Part shown: in pieces, positions 31,386 to 50,954 of the stretch
Layout of the letters: every line of letters begins with the position of its first letter
How positions within the stretch are numbered: position 1 is the stretch's first letter
NCBI GenBank assembly: GCA_945643635.1
Contig: CALZFC010000005.1
Coordinates: forward strand, 834,501 to 898,500
Source: Allodiplogaster sudhausi
Lineage: Eukaryota > Nematoda > Chromadorea > Rhabditida > Diplogasteridae
Direction of reading: 5' to 3'
Length of the DNA stretch: 64,000 bases
Made by a program: the position numbers and the translations under genes
Notes under the pieces: model-generated
Told to the model about the DNA's origin: nothing
Seen by the model: only the letters and a program-made list of their open reading frames with translations
The model's database searches: none

Positions 31386-32185
31386 TACCTGTTATTTGGA
31401 AACCTGAATCACATGGTGGTCTGTACAGGAAATCCGCGAGTTTCCTACTGTTAGTTGTTCAAATATGCAAAGATTCCAAGCTTGGACGTATTCTGCCGAG
31501 AACTTCTTTTCTACTCGAGAAGTTCAGTCCGATCAGTGCGATTGGACAAAGGCCATGAGAGGTGGCGAAAGAGGGACAACGAAAGGCAAAGAAAGGAAAG
31601 GGAGAGAAAGAGAGAAAGAGGAAGAGAGACCGAGAGAGAGAGAGAAGAGAGGAGACAGATGGGAGATAAACATAGGAATCAGATAAAGAAAGAGAGAGAG
31701 AGGAGATGTATTTAGTGACCTGCCAAATAGCTGAATTTGTAATTTTTTCATTTCCCTTATATCTAGCTATTATTTTTATTCAGTTTCACATTCGAAAAAT
31801 TACATACCACGTTTGTTAACAAAACATTTGTAAGAAACAACATTACCGTACTCATTAAGTTGGTTATTTTTCGAAATTTGAATCTCTTGCTCATCTTGTT
31901 CAGTTAACATATCCCGCTGTTAACTATGTTTTTGATGTTAATTCTTGTATGTTCTATGATTTCTTCATTGTGAACCACGCAAAATACCTAAATTTTGCAC
32001 ATGAATTTGATCTGGACTGCATTGTGATTAGCGACAAATTGGAATTCGTCTTTGAAAGGATTTCGCGGTGCTCTAATTTTTTTCTCGATTTAACCGGAAT
32101 AAGCCGGATAGCTCCTTGTTTGAATGACATCGTTTTCTTGTTAATGTTGACTGAGTGAAAACTGATCCGTGTTGCTCTAGACAGG

Positions 32186-41220
<9,035 letters not shown>

Positions 41221-41570
41221 GGGGTTGGGGGAGAGAGAAAGAGGAGAAGAGAAAAAAAAGGGAAAATAGGGATGAAGGAAGAAAAAAAGAGGGTCTAAAA
41301 TGGCGCATCTTTTCTCATGAGTCGTTAAAGTAGGTTAAGGGATGCTTAACATAGTTTCTAGTTCCGAAAATTTCTAATTTATTTTCCACCTATGCAACGA
41401 GGCGAGCTGTTAATGTTATGTAAAGTACAACTGTCTTGTAAACCCAGATCTTGTTCTTGACAATGCGGATGCTTTGTTGTTTTCTCGTTTATAAGCGGGT
41501 TATTCGTTTGTTGTTGAACTTTTCTATGTACATGTCTTGTGATTTTGTGACGGCTCAAATGACAAATGAC

Positions 41571-41576
41571 AATAAA
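41571..41576 (+). terminator. Possible polyadenylation signal of DHX16
   Basis: AATAAA about 350 bases downstream of the DHX16 stop, the first clear hexamer in the 41221-42035 spacer. The rest of this spacer shows no convincing gene. Confidence 0.35.
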
Positions 41577-42035
41577 GCTTGCTGTTTTTTTCTTCAGCTC
41601 CTTATACCAGAAGTTTATAATTCAATATCCTTTTTGCCACAAATCAAAACACCCTTTGAAAAGCGAATTGCTGCAGTCACTAAAGAAAATGCCAAAATGG
41701 AAAATGTTATCCTGCCTTGATGTTCGAAGTATTTAAATGATTCAGAGCACTTAAGTGCAACGCATAAAAACATTATGAATTCCAATACAATGTTACTAGA
41801 AACATTTTCCACAGCATTTCTATCACCGTCCCCTTCCCCGAGAGGTTGCTTCTTTATTGGCTCTTTTATTTATTACAGATAAGTAACTTATGAAGAAAAA
41901 AAAATTTCTTGCGTTAGATAAGCTGAGATGAAAAATAATCTTTTAATATCTGCTCGACGTAAAGACATATCAAAAGATTTCAACTGAAACATTTCTCCGA
42001 ATTTTGTTTCAAGTCGAGCAATTCATTGCAGTAGG

Positions 42036-42807
42036 ATGCACGTGATCGTGCTCGCCGCGCTGCTCGCCGCCGTCTCCTACATCTTCTACCTCTTCAACAC
42101 CGCGGTTCGGCGTTTCTTCTTCTCTTCAGGCATTTATATCCTCTTTAAAAATTTATTTCAGAAACAATCATTGGTCTACTATTTCAATCAAGTACTGATA
42201 CATTTTTTAGACTGGGCCGCACCCGAAGAAGGCGGCAGGAGGCCCTCAGCCGGCCCTGGCAGCAACGAAGGGAGGGGCGGCGAGCGTGCCAGAAGAGTCG
42301 AAGAAGAAAGAGGCGAAGGCAGTGGCTGAGGAGAAGAAGGCGGTGGAAGAGCCGCCGAAGCCAGTGGTTGAGGAGAAGAAGGCGGTGGAAGAGCCGCCGA
42401 AGCCAGCCACTCCGGCCGGGTTGCCCTTGGGTTCTGGCGAGACCGTCGCGGCAGCCGTGGCTGCCGAGGGAGCTCATGCCGACGTCATCCTGCCGATGAC
42501 GGACGAGATCGACGACGAGGCCGACTCCTGCGACCCCAACTACCAGGCACGGCTCGATTTAAGAAAAAGAAGAAGAAAAAGCTTTTTAAAATGCAATAAT
42601 TATCTATAATGATTTATAGAATATGTCCTGAAATGTACATTTTATGAGTACACTACCTCGCAGACCCTGATGATGATGCCGTCGGCCTTGACTGCCTTCG
42701 GAGAGAATCGCCAGCCGCAGAACGACAAGCGCGTCTTCGACGTCCGCCCCGAGGTGAAGAAGAAGAAGTCCAAGAAGGCCACCGAGAAGAAGGCCTCGGC
42801 CTCGTAG
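42036..42807 (+). CDS. Lysine-rich single-pass membrane protein, unknown function
   Basis: Three exons in phase 0: 42036-42104, 42211-42546, 42664-42807; 182 aa. Exon 1 is a signal anchor or signal peptide (MHVIVLAALLAAVSYIFYLF). Then comes a Lys/Glu/Ala/Pro-rich region with a directly repeated unit (EEKKAVEEPPKP, twice, about residues 61-85), an acidic stretch (MTDEIDDEADSCDPNYQ), and a basic C-terminus (RVFDVRPEVKKKKSKK). Intron 2 begins GC (CAG|gcacgg) and ends in cag. AATAAA at 42983. The layout suggests a short lumenal or membrane N-terminus and a charged cytosolic tail, but I do not recognise the family and infer no function. Codon use is GC-richer than neighbouring introns, supporting a real gene. 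Confidence 0.7.
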
Positions 42808-42982
42808 CCTCCTTCGCATCTCTCCCTCTCTCTCTCTCTCTCTTTTTCCCACTCTGCACCCTCACCCTGTCCCGGTCTCTCTCTCACACACTCTCCTTAT
42901 CGACCTCTCCGGTGCTTCCTTGAACCGCTTCCCTGCCTGCCCTCCTTTGCAAGTTCGTCAGTCCCTCACCAGCTATTGCCTA

Positions 42983-42988
42983 AATAAA
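42983..42988 (+). terminator. Polyadenylation signal of the lysine-rich membrane protein gene
   Basis: AATAAA 176 bases after the stop at 42807, following a CT-rich 3' UTR. Confidence 0.6.
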
Positions 42989-42999
42989 CTCCAGACCCC

Positions 43000-44627
43000 A
43001 ACTCCCGTTTGTGAAATTGAAACATTATTTTGCAATTGTCAGAAAATTGAATGATTATATATTTTTTCCGCGCACATGTTTCGTGAATTTTTTCACGAAA
43101 CATGCACACGGAAGCGTCATTTCCAACAAAGGAGATTGCATTTCCTTCAACTGTCATCCATTTCTTTGAGATTTTGATAAGCTGGACTCTGAAAAAAATA
43201 TTTTAAATGGAAGCTTTGGAACTAATACATTGTAGCAAGTTGCCTCTAGCGAGAAAAAGATATTCTAGAAGTTTCTTCTCTGGAAAACGGGAGAACGAAG
43301 CAAGTGCCAACTGCCCAGCTTCTCACTTCACTAACACGCTGCCAAAGCATCTCTCGTCTCTCCTAGATATCCATGCTCCCTCTGCTCTCACTTTTCCTTT
43401 TTGTCTCCAGGCCCTCTTCTCCCTCCCTGACATTGACTGCAAGAGTTGTGATCTTGGTGAAGCTTCTTGGAGAAGGAGTGCCAGAGGGGAACAGGAGAGA
43501 GGGCAAGGTCACGCGCTTGTTGATGTTCTCTTCTCTCTCTCTCTCTTTTTCAGTTCTCTTCTCCGGTGGAAGTTGGACTCGGTTGAAGATATGAAGAGTC
43601 TTTTTATGTGTAGAAAAGAGAAGGCATACGACTTGACCGAGGTTCTTCTCGAGTTTCTGACGACCAATTCTAGGCTCCTATGTACATACATGCAACTCAA
43701 TAAACAACACGTGACTTCGGCAGCTATAAAGAAGAGCAAATGTAAGTGCTGGACGGGTTGAGGGGAAGAAGAATGAAGATGAGGAATTTGTCAGGAAAAT
43801 GACCGAGAACATCATTTGGAATCATCCGGATTGAGGTAAATTTAGAGCAAGAAAAGGTGGTTAATTGATTACTTTGATAAATGACGAATGCCTAATGTCA
43901 TGCAATAAAACAGCAATTCAGTAGCTGTTACTGCTGATTGGAGTTCAATCTGTCCCGGATATCCGCGTTCAAAACTCAATGTACTTTATCATATCTTCCT
44001 TTCATTTTCTTTCTTTCCTCTCTCAGCAATCTCTCTCTCTCTCTCTCTCTACCTCTATCTCTCTCTCTCTCTCTCTGTCGCCCTCTCTCGCTCTCCCTGC
44101 CTCCAGTATCCCTCCCACTCCGCCTCTCTCTGAATCTCTCTCCCTCTCATCACTCTATCTCTTAAGCCCTGCGTTCACCAATCTGTCATGTGGCAACGTA
44201 TGAAGCTTCTGCCGAATGATACGCAGATTGAAGGAGAAGGAGAGAAAGAGGATTGCAAAAGAAGAGTTGCAGAATACAAAGAGCCTTATACTTTGTTATT
44301 AGGGAGAGTATGAAAGTTCCTGAGAAAAGAGAGAAAGTAAAGGAGAGACATGGAGGGAGATGGAAGGATAGAGAGATGAAAGAAGGAAGGCAAATGTCAG
44401 ATAGCATGCATATCTTTGTTTCTCTGCTGTATGCTGCTTGCCTTGTTTCTTTCTCTGTTTCTTTGTCATGTGATACACTTTTCGTATTTATATCTCTGAG
44501 AGAGAGAGAGAGTAGAAAGCGTTGAGAGAGAAGGGATATGAAAAAAAGAAGAGAGGATGAGAGAGAAAGAGAGCGGGAGAAAGAGAGAGAGAGATAAAAA
44601 GACTCCTGGGTTGTTGATGTGGGATTG

Positions 44628-44674
<47 letters not shown>

Positions 44675-45057
44675 AGTAGCATCAGCTGTCGCTCTTCCCC
44701 TCGAGGTACTCGGAAGAGTAGGCGAGGAGGCAGGCCATCCACCAGTCACGTTGCTCTGTCTTTTGCACAGAGAGCTGCATTCCATGCTCATCCTCCTCTC
44801 CACTATTCACTCCCTTTCAATATAGCTAATCTTCCTTTTTCTCTTTTTTGTCACTAATCATTTATCTGTTTGTTGACTAGAATTCTTTAGCCATACATAT
44901 TTCTATTTCTGTGCTATTGTATTATTCACCATTTCTCGAGTATAAAACTGTAATACGATCTAGTATAAATATATAAATAAATAATTTGCAAAGAATCAGA
45001 ACAGAAAACGAATGAAAAAGGTGTTGTAGAGGGACGAGTGAAGAGTGATCTACAGCC
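43000..45057. other. Low-complexity intergenic DNA
   Basis: Dominated by CT and GA repeats (about 43535-43550, 44030-44110, 44500-44530, 44630-44672). A 184-codon open frame at 43207-43761 has no recognisable motif, runs through CT repeats and lacks coding-like periodicity, so it is not called as a gene. Confidence 0.6.
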
Positions 45058-46968
45058 ATGGTCAACGTTGATCTACTGAATAAGCACGCGGCGCAATACA
45101 AACTCAGCAAGGACACTGCCGGCGAGTACCACGCGCAGTCAGTTTCGTTTATAAATGTCTTTTTAGAAATATCTTTCTTCAAAAAATTTAATCCCGGCAT
45201 TCAGAAGGAAAGTGGTGAAATTATTTTTCATAATGTCTACTTTTTTCTCAAGGTAAATTTGCTGGTACTTTTAAAATAATGCCGTCCAATGTTGTGTAAA
45301 TTCCCCCCATCTCCTCCCGGGCTGCTTGATATTTTAAAACATAGTCCCGAAGCAGCAAACTGATCGAGTAGTCGTCTTCTCGTTTGTTTATCCCAAGGCC
45401 TTGCTTTATTTCTCTCCGCTCTTCCAATTCTCTTCCGTAGATCGCAGCTGATGCCCCTCGTGACTTTCTTTTTCTTGTTTTTCTGCGTCACCTTCCGACC
45501 ATTGTCAAATGGCCCCCATCCTTGCAGTCATGCACACATTTTTCTACTCCGCTTAAAATCCGTCTCTTCTCTCTCATTCAGTACCTCTCTCTCTCTCTGT
45601 ATCTCTGACAATGAGTATCTTCAACTTCTCTCTGTTTCTTTTCTCTCTTATTCCCTTTCTCTCTCTCCGCGTCTCATTCTCTTCCCCAATATTAGCCTCA
45701 AGCTAAATAGGATTGCCAATCAACATGCCATCAATCAAACTCTGCAATGGATGATCCGGTAGCTCCTCATTTCCATCTGTCAGCTTCTGTCAAATCCGAT
45801 TATCACCCTCTCATTCGCTTTTCCTAGAATTAAGAAGTAGCAAAAATAATTCGTTTCCATGAGCGAAAGCTTTGACACATTTTGGAAGATTTTTCTTTTT
45901 TCCCTTCCGGTAAACACTTCTGCAGTTGTCATTGCGGGATGAATAAGTAGACGTTTAAATTGAAGATAAAAGGATACTTGATTGTGCCGGGATCTATTCA
46001 GATTGTTCACACTGCACCCGGAAATCGCGAATTACTACGATGCAGAAGATCTCGCTCCGGATCAGGTGGCCAGATCGCAAAAGTTCATCATGATGGGAAT
46101 GAGCGATCTTCAGTTCTTCTTCAAGTACGTTTTTATACACGCCTCTCTCTCCTCTTCCCTCTCTCTCTCTCTCTTCCCTCTATCTCTGCTTCTCTCTCTC
46201 ACTCTCTCCCTCTCTCTCTTCCCTTTCTCTCTGCTTCTCTCTCTCACTCTCTCTCTCCCTCTCTCTCTTCCCTTTCTCTCTGCTTCTCTCTCTTCCTCTC
46301 AACATCACCCTTTGTTCTCAATTCCTCTCTTTCTCCATCACCTTCTCTCTTCTCATGTTATTTGTGTGTAATGGAATGTCCCATTCCTCAGGCTTCCTTC
46401 GTTGCTGCAATTTCCCTCATTAAGATAGCCAAGTGCTATTCCATTGCCATTGGGTTTTCATGGCATTCCTAGTCAGTCTCCCCTTCCCCGGCTTTTCGTG
46501 AGCGGTTCCTTCCGTCTTTGTTGGCCGATGTCCGCCTGTCCCTCCTCTCGTCTTCTACATCAGAAGACATATAATTGGAACACAATAACAGCGTCTTCTT
46601 ATTACATGTGTGCCATTCTGATTTCCTCACTTTAGCTTTTGACTTCCTTCAGACTCCCGCAAGTCGTGTCAGATGAGCGAAAGTGGCGTTCGGCGCTCTC
46701 CAACTTCAAGGAGGTCTTCGGCGACGTCAACATGCCCTTGAGCGAGTTCAACGTCAGCACCGCTATTCTACTAATCCTTGTTTTTCGACCTAATTAGGAA
46801 TTATGATGATAAAAAATAAATAAATAATCTTAATTGCAGAAGACAACGGACGCCTTCCTTGCTGCGATGGCCAAGAATGCCGGAGGAGTGACGGCCGAGC
46901 AGAAGAAGGAGTGGTCGGAACTGCTCGCCAAGGCCTACGCCGACATGAAGACCTGGAAATGGTACTGA
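45058..46968 (+). CDS. Globin-fold protein without haem-ligand histidines
   Basis: Four exons: 45058-45137, 46002-46124, 46653-46752, 46840-46968; 143 aa, one frame. The pattern follows nematode globins: an N-terminal helix, then LFTLHPEIANYYDAEDL (B-C helices and CD corner), DQVARSQKFIMMGMSDLQFFF (E helix), DERKWRSALSNFKEVFGD (F helix), NMPLSEF (FG corner and G helix) and GVTAEQKKEWSELLAKAYADM (H helix). In haem globins E7 is His or Gln and F8 is His. Here E7 reads Met (IMMG) and the residue seven before the FG-corner Pro is Val. The only histidines are in the N-terminal part. So haem binding, if any, would be unusual. Introns 1 and 2 contain long CT tracts. AATAAA at 47316. The assembly could be missing a small exon. 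Confidence 0.75.
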
Positions 46969-47315
46969 GCACCTCTGACTAAGGCCCTAAAGCCTAACCA
47001 CGTAGGATAAGCTCTTAAGTGTCGACGATTAAGGCTACTGTACTCTTCAATTCGACAACCCTTCTAGGATACTCTAATATGTTTGATGTTCCCAAAAGTT
47101 TTGAGCTCGAGTCATGGTTTTGAGTTGATTTAGCGGATATTTCCAAGTATGTATCGCGAATAATTAGAGCTTTCAGCGCCGTTCACATTGGTCTACGTAC
47201 AAGGACACTGTCTCATTGGAATTGTCATAATTGTAATTATGTAATTAATATTTGTCTACTTATTACTCCCTATTACACTTGGAGTCTGTTTTGTATATGT
47301 ACATTTCATTTCTTG

Positions 47316-47321
47316 AATAAA
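47316..47321 (+). terminator. Polyadenylation signal of the globin-like gene
   Basis: AATAAA in 'cttgaataaataatg', 348 bases after the stop. Confidence 0.55.
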
Positions 47322-47397
47322 TAATGAGTGCGATCCAAGTTTACAGCGACTCAGCATGTCTATTGTGGAAAATATACTCTCTGGTTATAGAAGAGAA

Positions 47398-47539
47398 TGA
47401 AGTTACAACGGGCGCTCAAGGACACTGCAGCCATTAAAATGCGTGTTGAGCGAATGGCGAATTCTATTGTGGTGGAGAACGACAGATTACACGAGGATTT
47501 AAAGAAGCGCTTTCATTTAGCGACTCCGAGCAGTCTATT
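47398..47539 (+). CDS. Possible first coding exon or gene fragment
   Basis: ATG followed by 47 open codons (MKLQRALKDTAAIKMRVERM, later VVENDRLHEDLKKRF) with balanced, helix-like composition, ending at a possible donor (TTG|gtatgg). A possible acceptor (tatag) lies just upstream at 47389. No convincing continuation was found in 47540-48680, so this is either a lone exon of an unrecognised gene or chance. 47540-48680 otherwise holds a CT tract at about 48085-48130 and nothing recognisable. Confidence 0.25.
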
Positions 47540-48085
47540 GGTATGGTATTTTTTGAATAAATTTGACTTGTAAACTACCACTATATGAAAGAACAACAAT
47601 GGAGATAGCTATCACAATTAGAGGCGAGGCCAGCCAATTCGGCGTACCGATCTGTACAGAACTTGTTTGACGTCAGTTTCGCATTGGATAGTTAAGTGAT
47701 TGGGCAAAACGATGCGGAAGTTTCTCACTTTCATTCTCTTTCGGAAAGGTGCTTTATCATAGAAAAAAATGAAGGAAATGCGTATGCATGTTCAGATGTT
47801 TTCTTCTTGTTTTATGTTTCGATAAATGTTAGATTTCATTTCCCTCTAATACATCTCTCGGCTAATAGCAAAAAAAATTTTCCTCTCGATTTCCCTTCTT
47901 TTCCCTTTAGCGGGCATGCGTACTATTCTTCCCTTTCACATTCTAATTAGGAATAGAATGTTCATTCAGCTCAACCCGAAATTCCTTTCTCTATTCTACG
48001 ATTTCACTATCTATGTCCTTCTCTCTTGCAAAACTATTTTTTCTCATTTATCTCTTGATGGCTTTTACTCACTCCATCTCTCTCT

Positions 48086-48130
<45 letters not shown>

Positions 48131-48684
48131 CTCTTTCTGCCACTATCGCTATCCAATTAGCTCTCCTGTGACTAGACACTCCCCTGGGCGAAAGTCAGCA
48201 ATATCACGGCAGGACCTTTTATGGTTCGATTTGTCCGATAAGTCGATGGCCGATCCAGCTTTCACTCGGCATGGAATTTCTTTTCCCAATTTCACCTTTT
48301 ATATACCCTGAGCTTCTAAATATACATGTATTTATTTAAAGATATTAAATGCTTATTAAATGCGCCGCTTACACATCCGTCAACAGAAAATAAAAGAAAA
48401 AATGAAATATTAAGATTGCAAAGATACATATCTTCTTCCTCCGTCCACGCGCGCTAAATTGTCATGTCTGTTTTTCTGTCGATTTAACCCAGCATATGTA
48501 ACTGATTACACCTCGTCTATAGACAACTTTTCTTCTCCTAGGCGATGGCTGTTTTCGTTCTCTGCCTTCTTTTGTGGTGCACTTTTGCAGGAAACCTTTA
48601 CACACTTACTCGTATAATTTTTTTACCACTCATCTCAATATCGGAGATATCTGTATGTGTATGCATACATAAATACGTAGTATA

Positions 48685-50796
48685 CAGTACTGGTCAAAAG
48701 GTTGTCATATTTTGGTTTTTCCTGCATAACTTTTTTCAAAGTAGAGGAAAGTTTATGAAACTTTCAGGGTTTCTTCCTTATAATGACAGACTTTAATTGG
48801 CAGAATATTGGTTTAATTGATACACTATTGATTGAGAACAAAATCAATAATTCAAACCACCTGATTGTGCATTTAGGCGTAGTGAACGAAATAATTTATT
48901 TCTTTGAAAATCGGGCAGGTTTTATTGGTACTTTATGTTAGTTGCGTTGTCAAACATCCCGGCCATAACTTTTTGGTCTGATCTCGAATTATTCAAATGC
49001 TTTTACATGCTAGCTGCCTCCAGCCGCACGATTATTCTCCCTCGAGGACATGGACAAGTGTCTCGGATATGTCCAGGACATTTTCTGGGGTGGCAGACCA
49101 ATGTCCCAGACACTAAGCAAAAGGCATATGTTAATACACGGGTCTCGCATCTGTCTCTAATATGTCTTTGGAATGTCGCAGACACTTTTGAAAATATTAT
49201 GTCCAAGACATCCAGAATGTCTGGGACAATGTCTGGGACAATGTCCAAGACATCCTGAGAAGGCGAGGGAGTGTACAATTTGAAGAGAGGCGAAACAAAC
49301 ACGCCGAATGTCATTTCCTCATAATGAGCGGTCCCTCTTCCCCTTGCTCACCCAATTATGAAAAAAATTGGATGACAAGTATGCATAAATGTGTAAAAGT
49401 CAAATTTGGCACAAAATATTCCCTTTTTCTTGTGAAATATGTCCCTGACATGTCTCCCACGTGTCTCTAAAGTGTCTTGGACAATAAAATGTCTTGGACA
49501 TGTCCAAGACGCTTGTCCATGTCCTCGAGTTAGAATAATCGTGCGGCAGTACGCGGTTAATGCACTCGGCCAGAGATTCAGAAGGTGCAAGTGAATAAAA
49601 TCGACCATTTACCACTGTACGTATAGTAATAATGACTTTTATATATTCGCTGGTAATTATTGAACTGATTCATGTGGTTTGTTGAGCTGTGTAAATTAGA
49701 TGCAATTAATTTGATTGCATTTTGAACAGCGCGGGCAACTTTCGACCGCTGCGCAGAAGTGCTCAAAGTGGTATTGTGCTGGAGTCCGCCTTCCAAAAAC
49801 GCTTTTACCTCTATCTAATGATAGCTGATAGGCTTTTCCATATTCAGTAGCCTTATTTCATTCCTATCTTCATGAAAATAAAAGGAACTGTAGATCGTTT
49901 GAAGGTGCACCAGGGACATAATAATATTGTATCCTACAAGGCTTGAAAGTAAACCCGAATAAATAAAGATCGAGTCAAAAATTACATTAGTCGGAGCAGA
50001 AGAGCGCCCAGCAATCGCCTAAATCCCAAAAAAGTATATTTAATTTTGTCATTGATCTAGAACAGACAGCTTTCACATACACCGTTACACTATGACAGGG
50101 TTACATTAAAAAGATCTACAGCTCCTTGTGGTCGCATGAAGCCAGGAATAAAATAGGGCTGCTGAATATTGAAAAGCCTATCAGCTATCATTAGACAGAT
50201 GCAAAAGTGTTTTTGGACTCCTGCACAACACCACTTTGAGCACTATTCCGCAGCGGTCGAAAGTTGTCCGCTCTGTTCAAAATGCACTCATATAAATTGC
50301 ATCTAATTTTCACAGCTCTACAAACCATCTAAATAAGTTGAATAATAACCTGCGAATATATAAAAGTCATTATTACTATACGTACAGTGGTAAATGGTCG
50401 ATTTTATCCACTTGTACCTTCTGAATCTCTGGCCGTGCGCATTAACCGCGTACTGGAGGCAGCTAGCATGTAAAAGCATTTGAATAATTCGAGATCAGAC
50501 CAAAAAGTTGTGGCCGGGATGTTCGACAAAGCAACTAACATAAAGTTCCAATAAAAACTGCCCGAGTTTCAAAGAAATAAATTATTTCGTCCATTACGCC
50601 TAGATGCACAATCAGGTGATTTGAGTTATTGATTTTTGTTCTCAATAAATAATGTATCAATTAAACCAATATTCTGCTAATTAAAGTCTGCCATTATAAG
50701 GAAAGAAACCCTGAAAGCTTCATAAACTTTCCTCTACTTTGAAAAAAGTTATGCAGGAAAAACCAAAATATAATATCCTTTTGGCCAGTACATTAT
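48685..50796. mobile_element. Fold-back element with about 0.7-kb inverted arms
   Basis: The left arm (48685 to about 49905) and right arm (about 50100-50796) are inverted copies of each other, apart from a 523-bp insertion in the left arm. They can be matched from the tips (GTACTGG[T/C]CAAAAGG) through 'tttttcctgcata', 'ggccataactttttggtc', 'taaatggtcgattttatcc' and 'aggagctgtagatc' to a loop of about 200 bp. The left tip reads TA-CAGTACTGGTCAAAAG, resembling Tc1/mariner ends; the right tip is eroded. There is no transposase. It lies between the globin-like and LACTB-like genes. Confidence 0.85.
49024..49546. mobile_element. Nested MITE with 3-bp CAG target duplication
   Basis: 523 bp inserted in the left arm of the fold-back element. 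The right arm preserves the empty site (reverse complement gcctccagtacgcg). Terminal inverted repeats are CCGCACGATTATTCT / AGAATAATCGTGCGG and the target duplication is CAG (49021-49023, 49547-49549), as for PIF/Harbinger or CACTA-type transposition. The inside holds about ten copies of an 11-bp palindrome TGTCYNRGACA, near 49070, 49102, 49200, 49218, 49230, 49242, 49440, 49473, 49490 and 49500. No coding sequence. Confidence 0.85.
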
Positions 50797-50954
50797 ATGT
50801 ATATATGCATGTATGCTCATATAAACATGACATAACAATACAAGAGTCGAAATGATAACGTGGAGCCTACATATGTACTACGACGCAAACTGTCTTAGGA
50901 TTTATGAGCCGCGTTGTTTTGCAGTCGCATAATTTATGAGCAGCACTGTTTATC

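Noticed and set aside
41451..41720. 90-codon open frame downstream of DHX16
   Set aside because: AT-rich, no recognisable domain; more likely the 3' UTR or spacer of DHX16.
43207..43761. 184-codon open frame
   Set aside because: No motif, passes through CT repeats, no splice or regulatory context; its length is plausible by chance in stop-poor sequence.
44186..44803. 205-codon minus-strand open frame
   Set aside because: Mostly Ser/Leu from CT/GA repeats; no motif outside the repeats.
48545..48796. Open frame starting with a hydrophobic MAVFVLCLLLW
   Set aside because: Runs into the fold-back element arm and has no conserved continuation; the hydrophobic start is probably chance.
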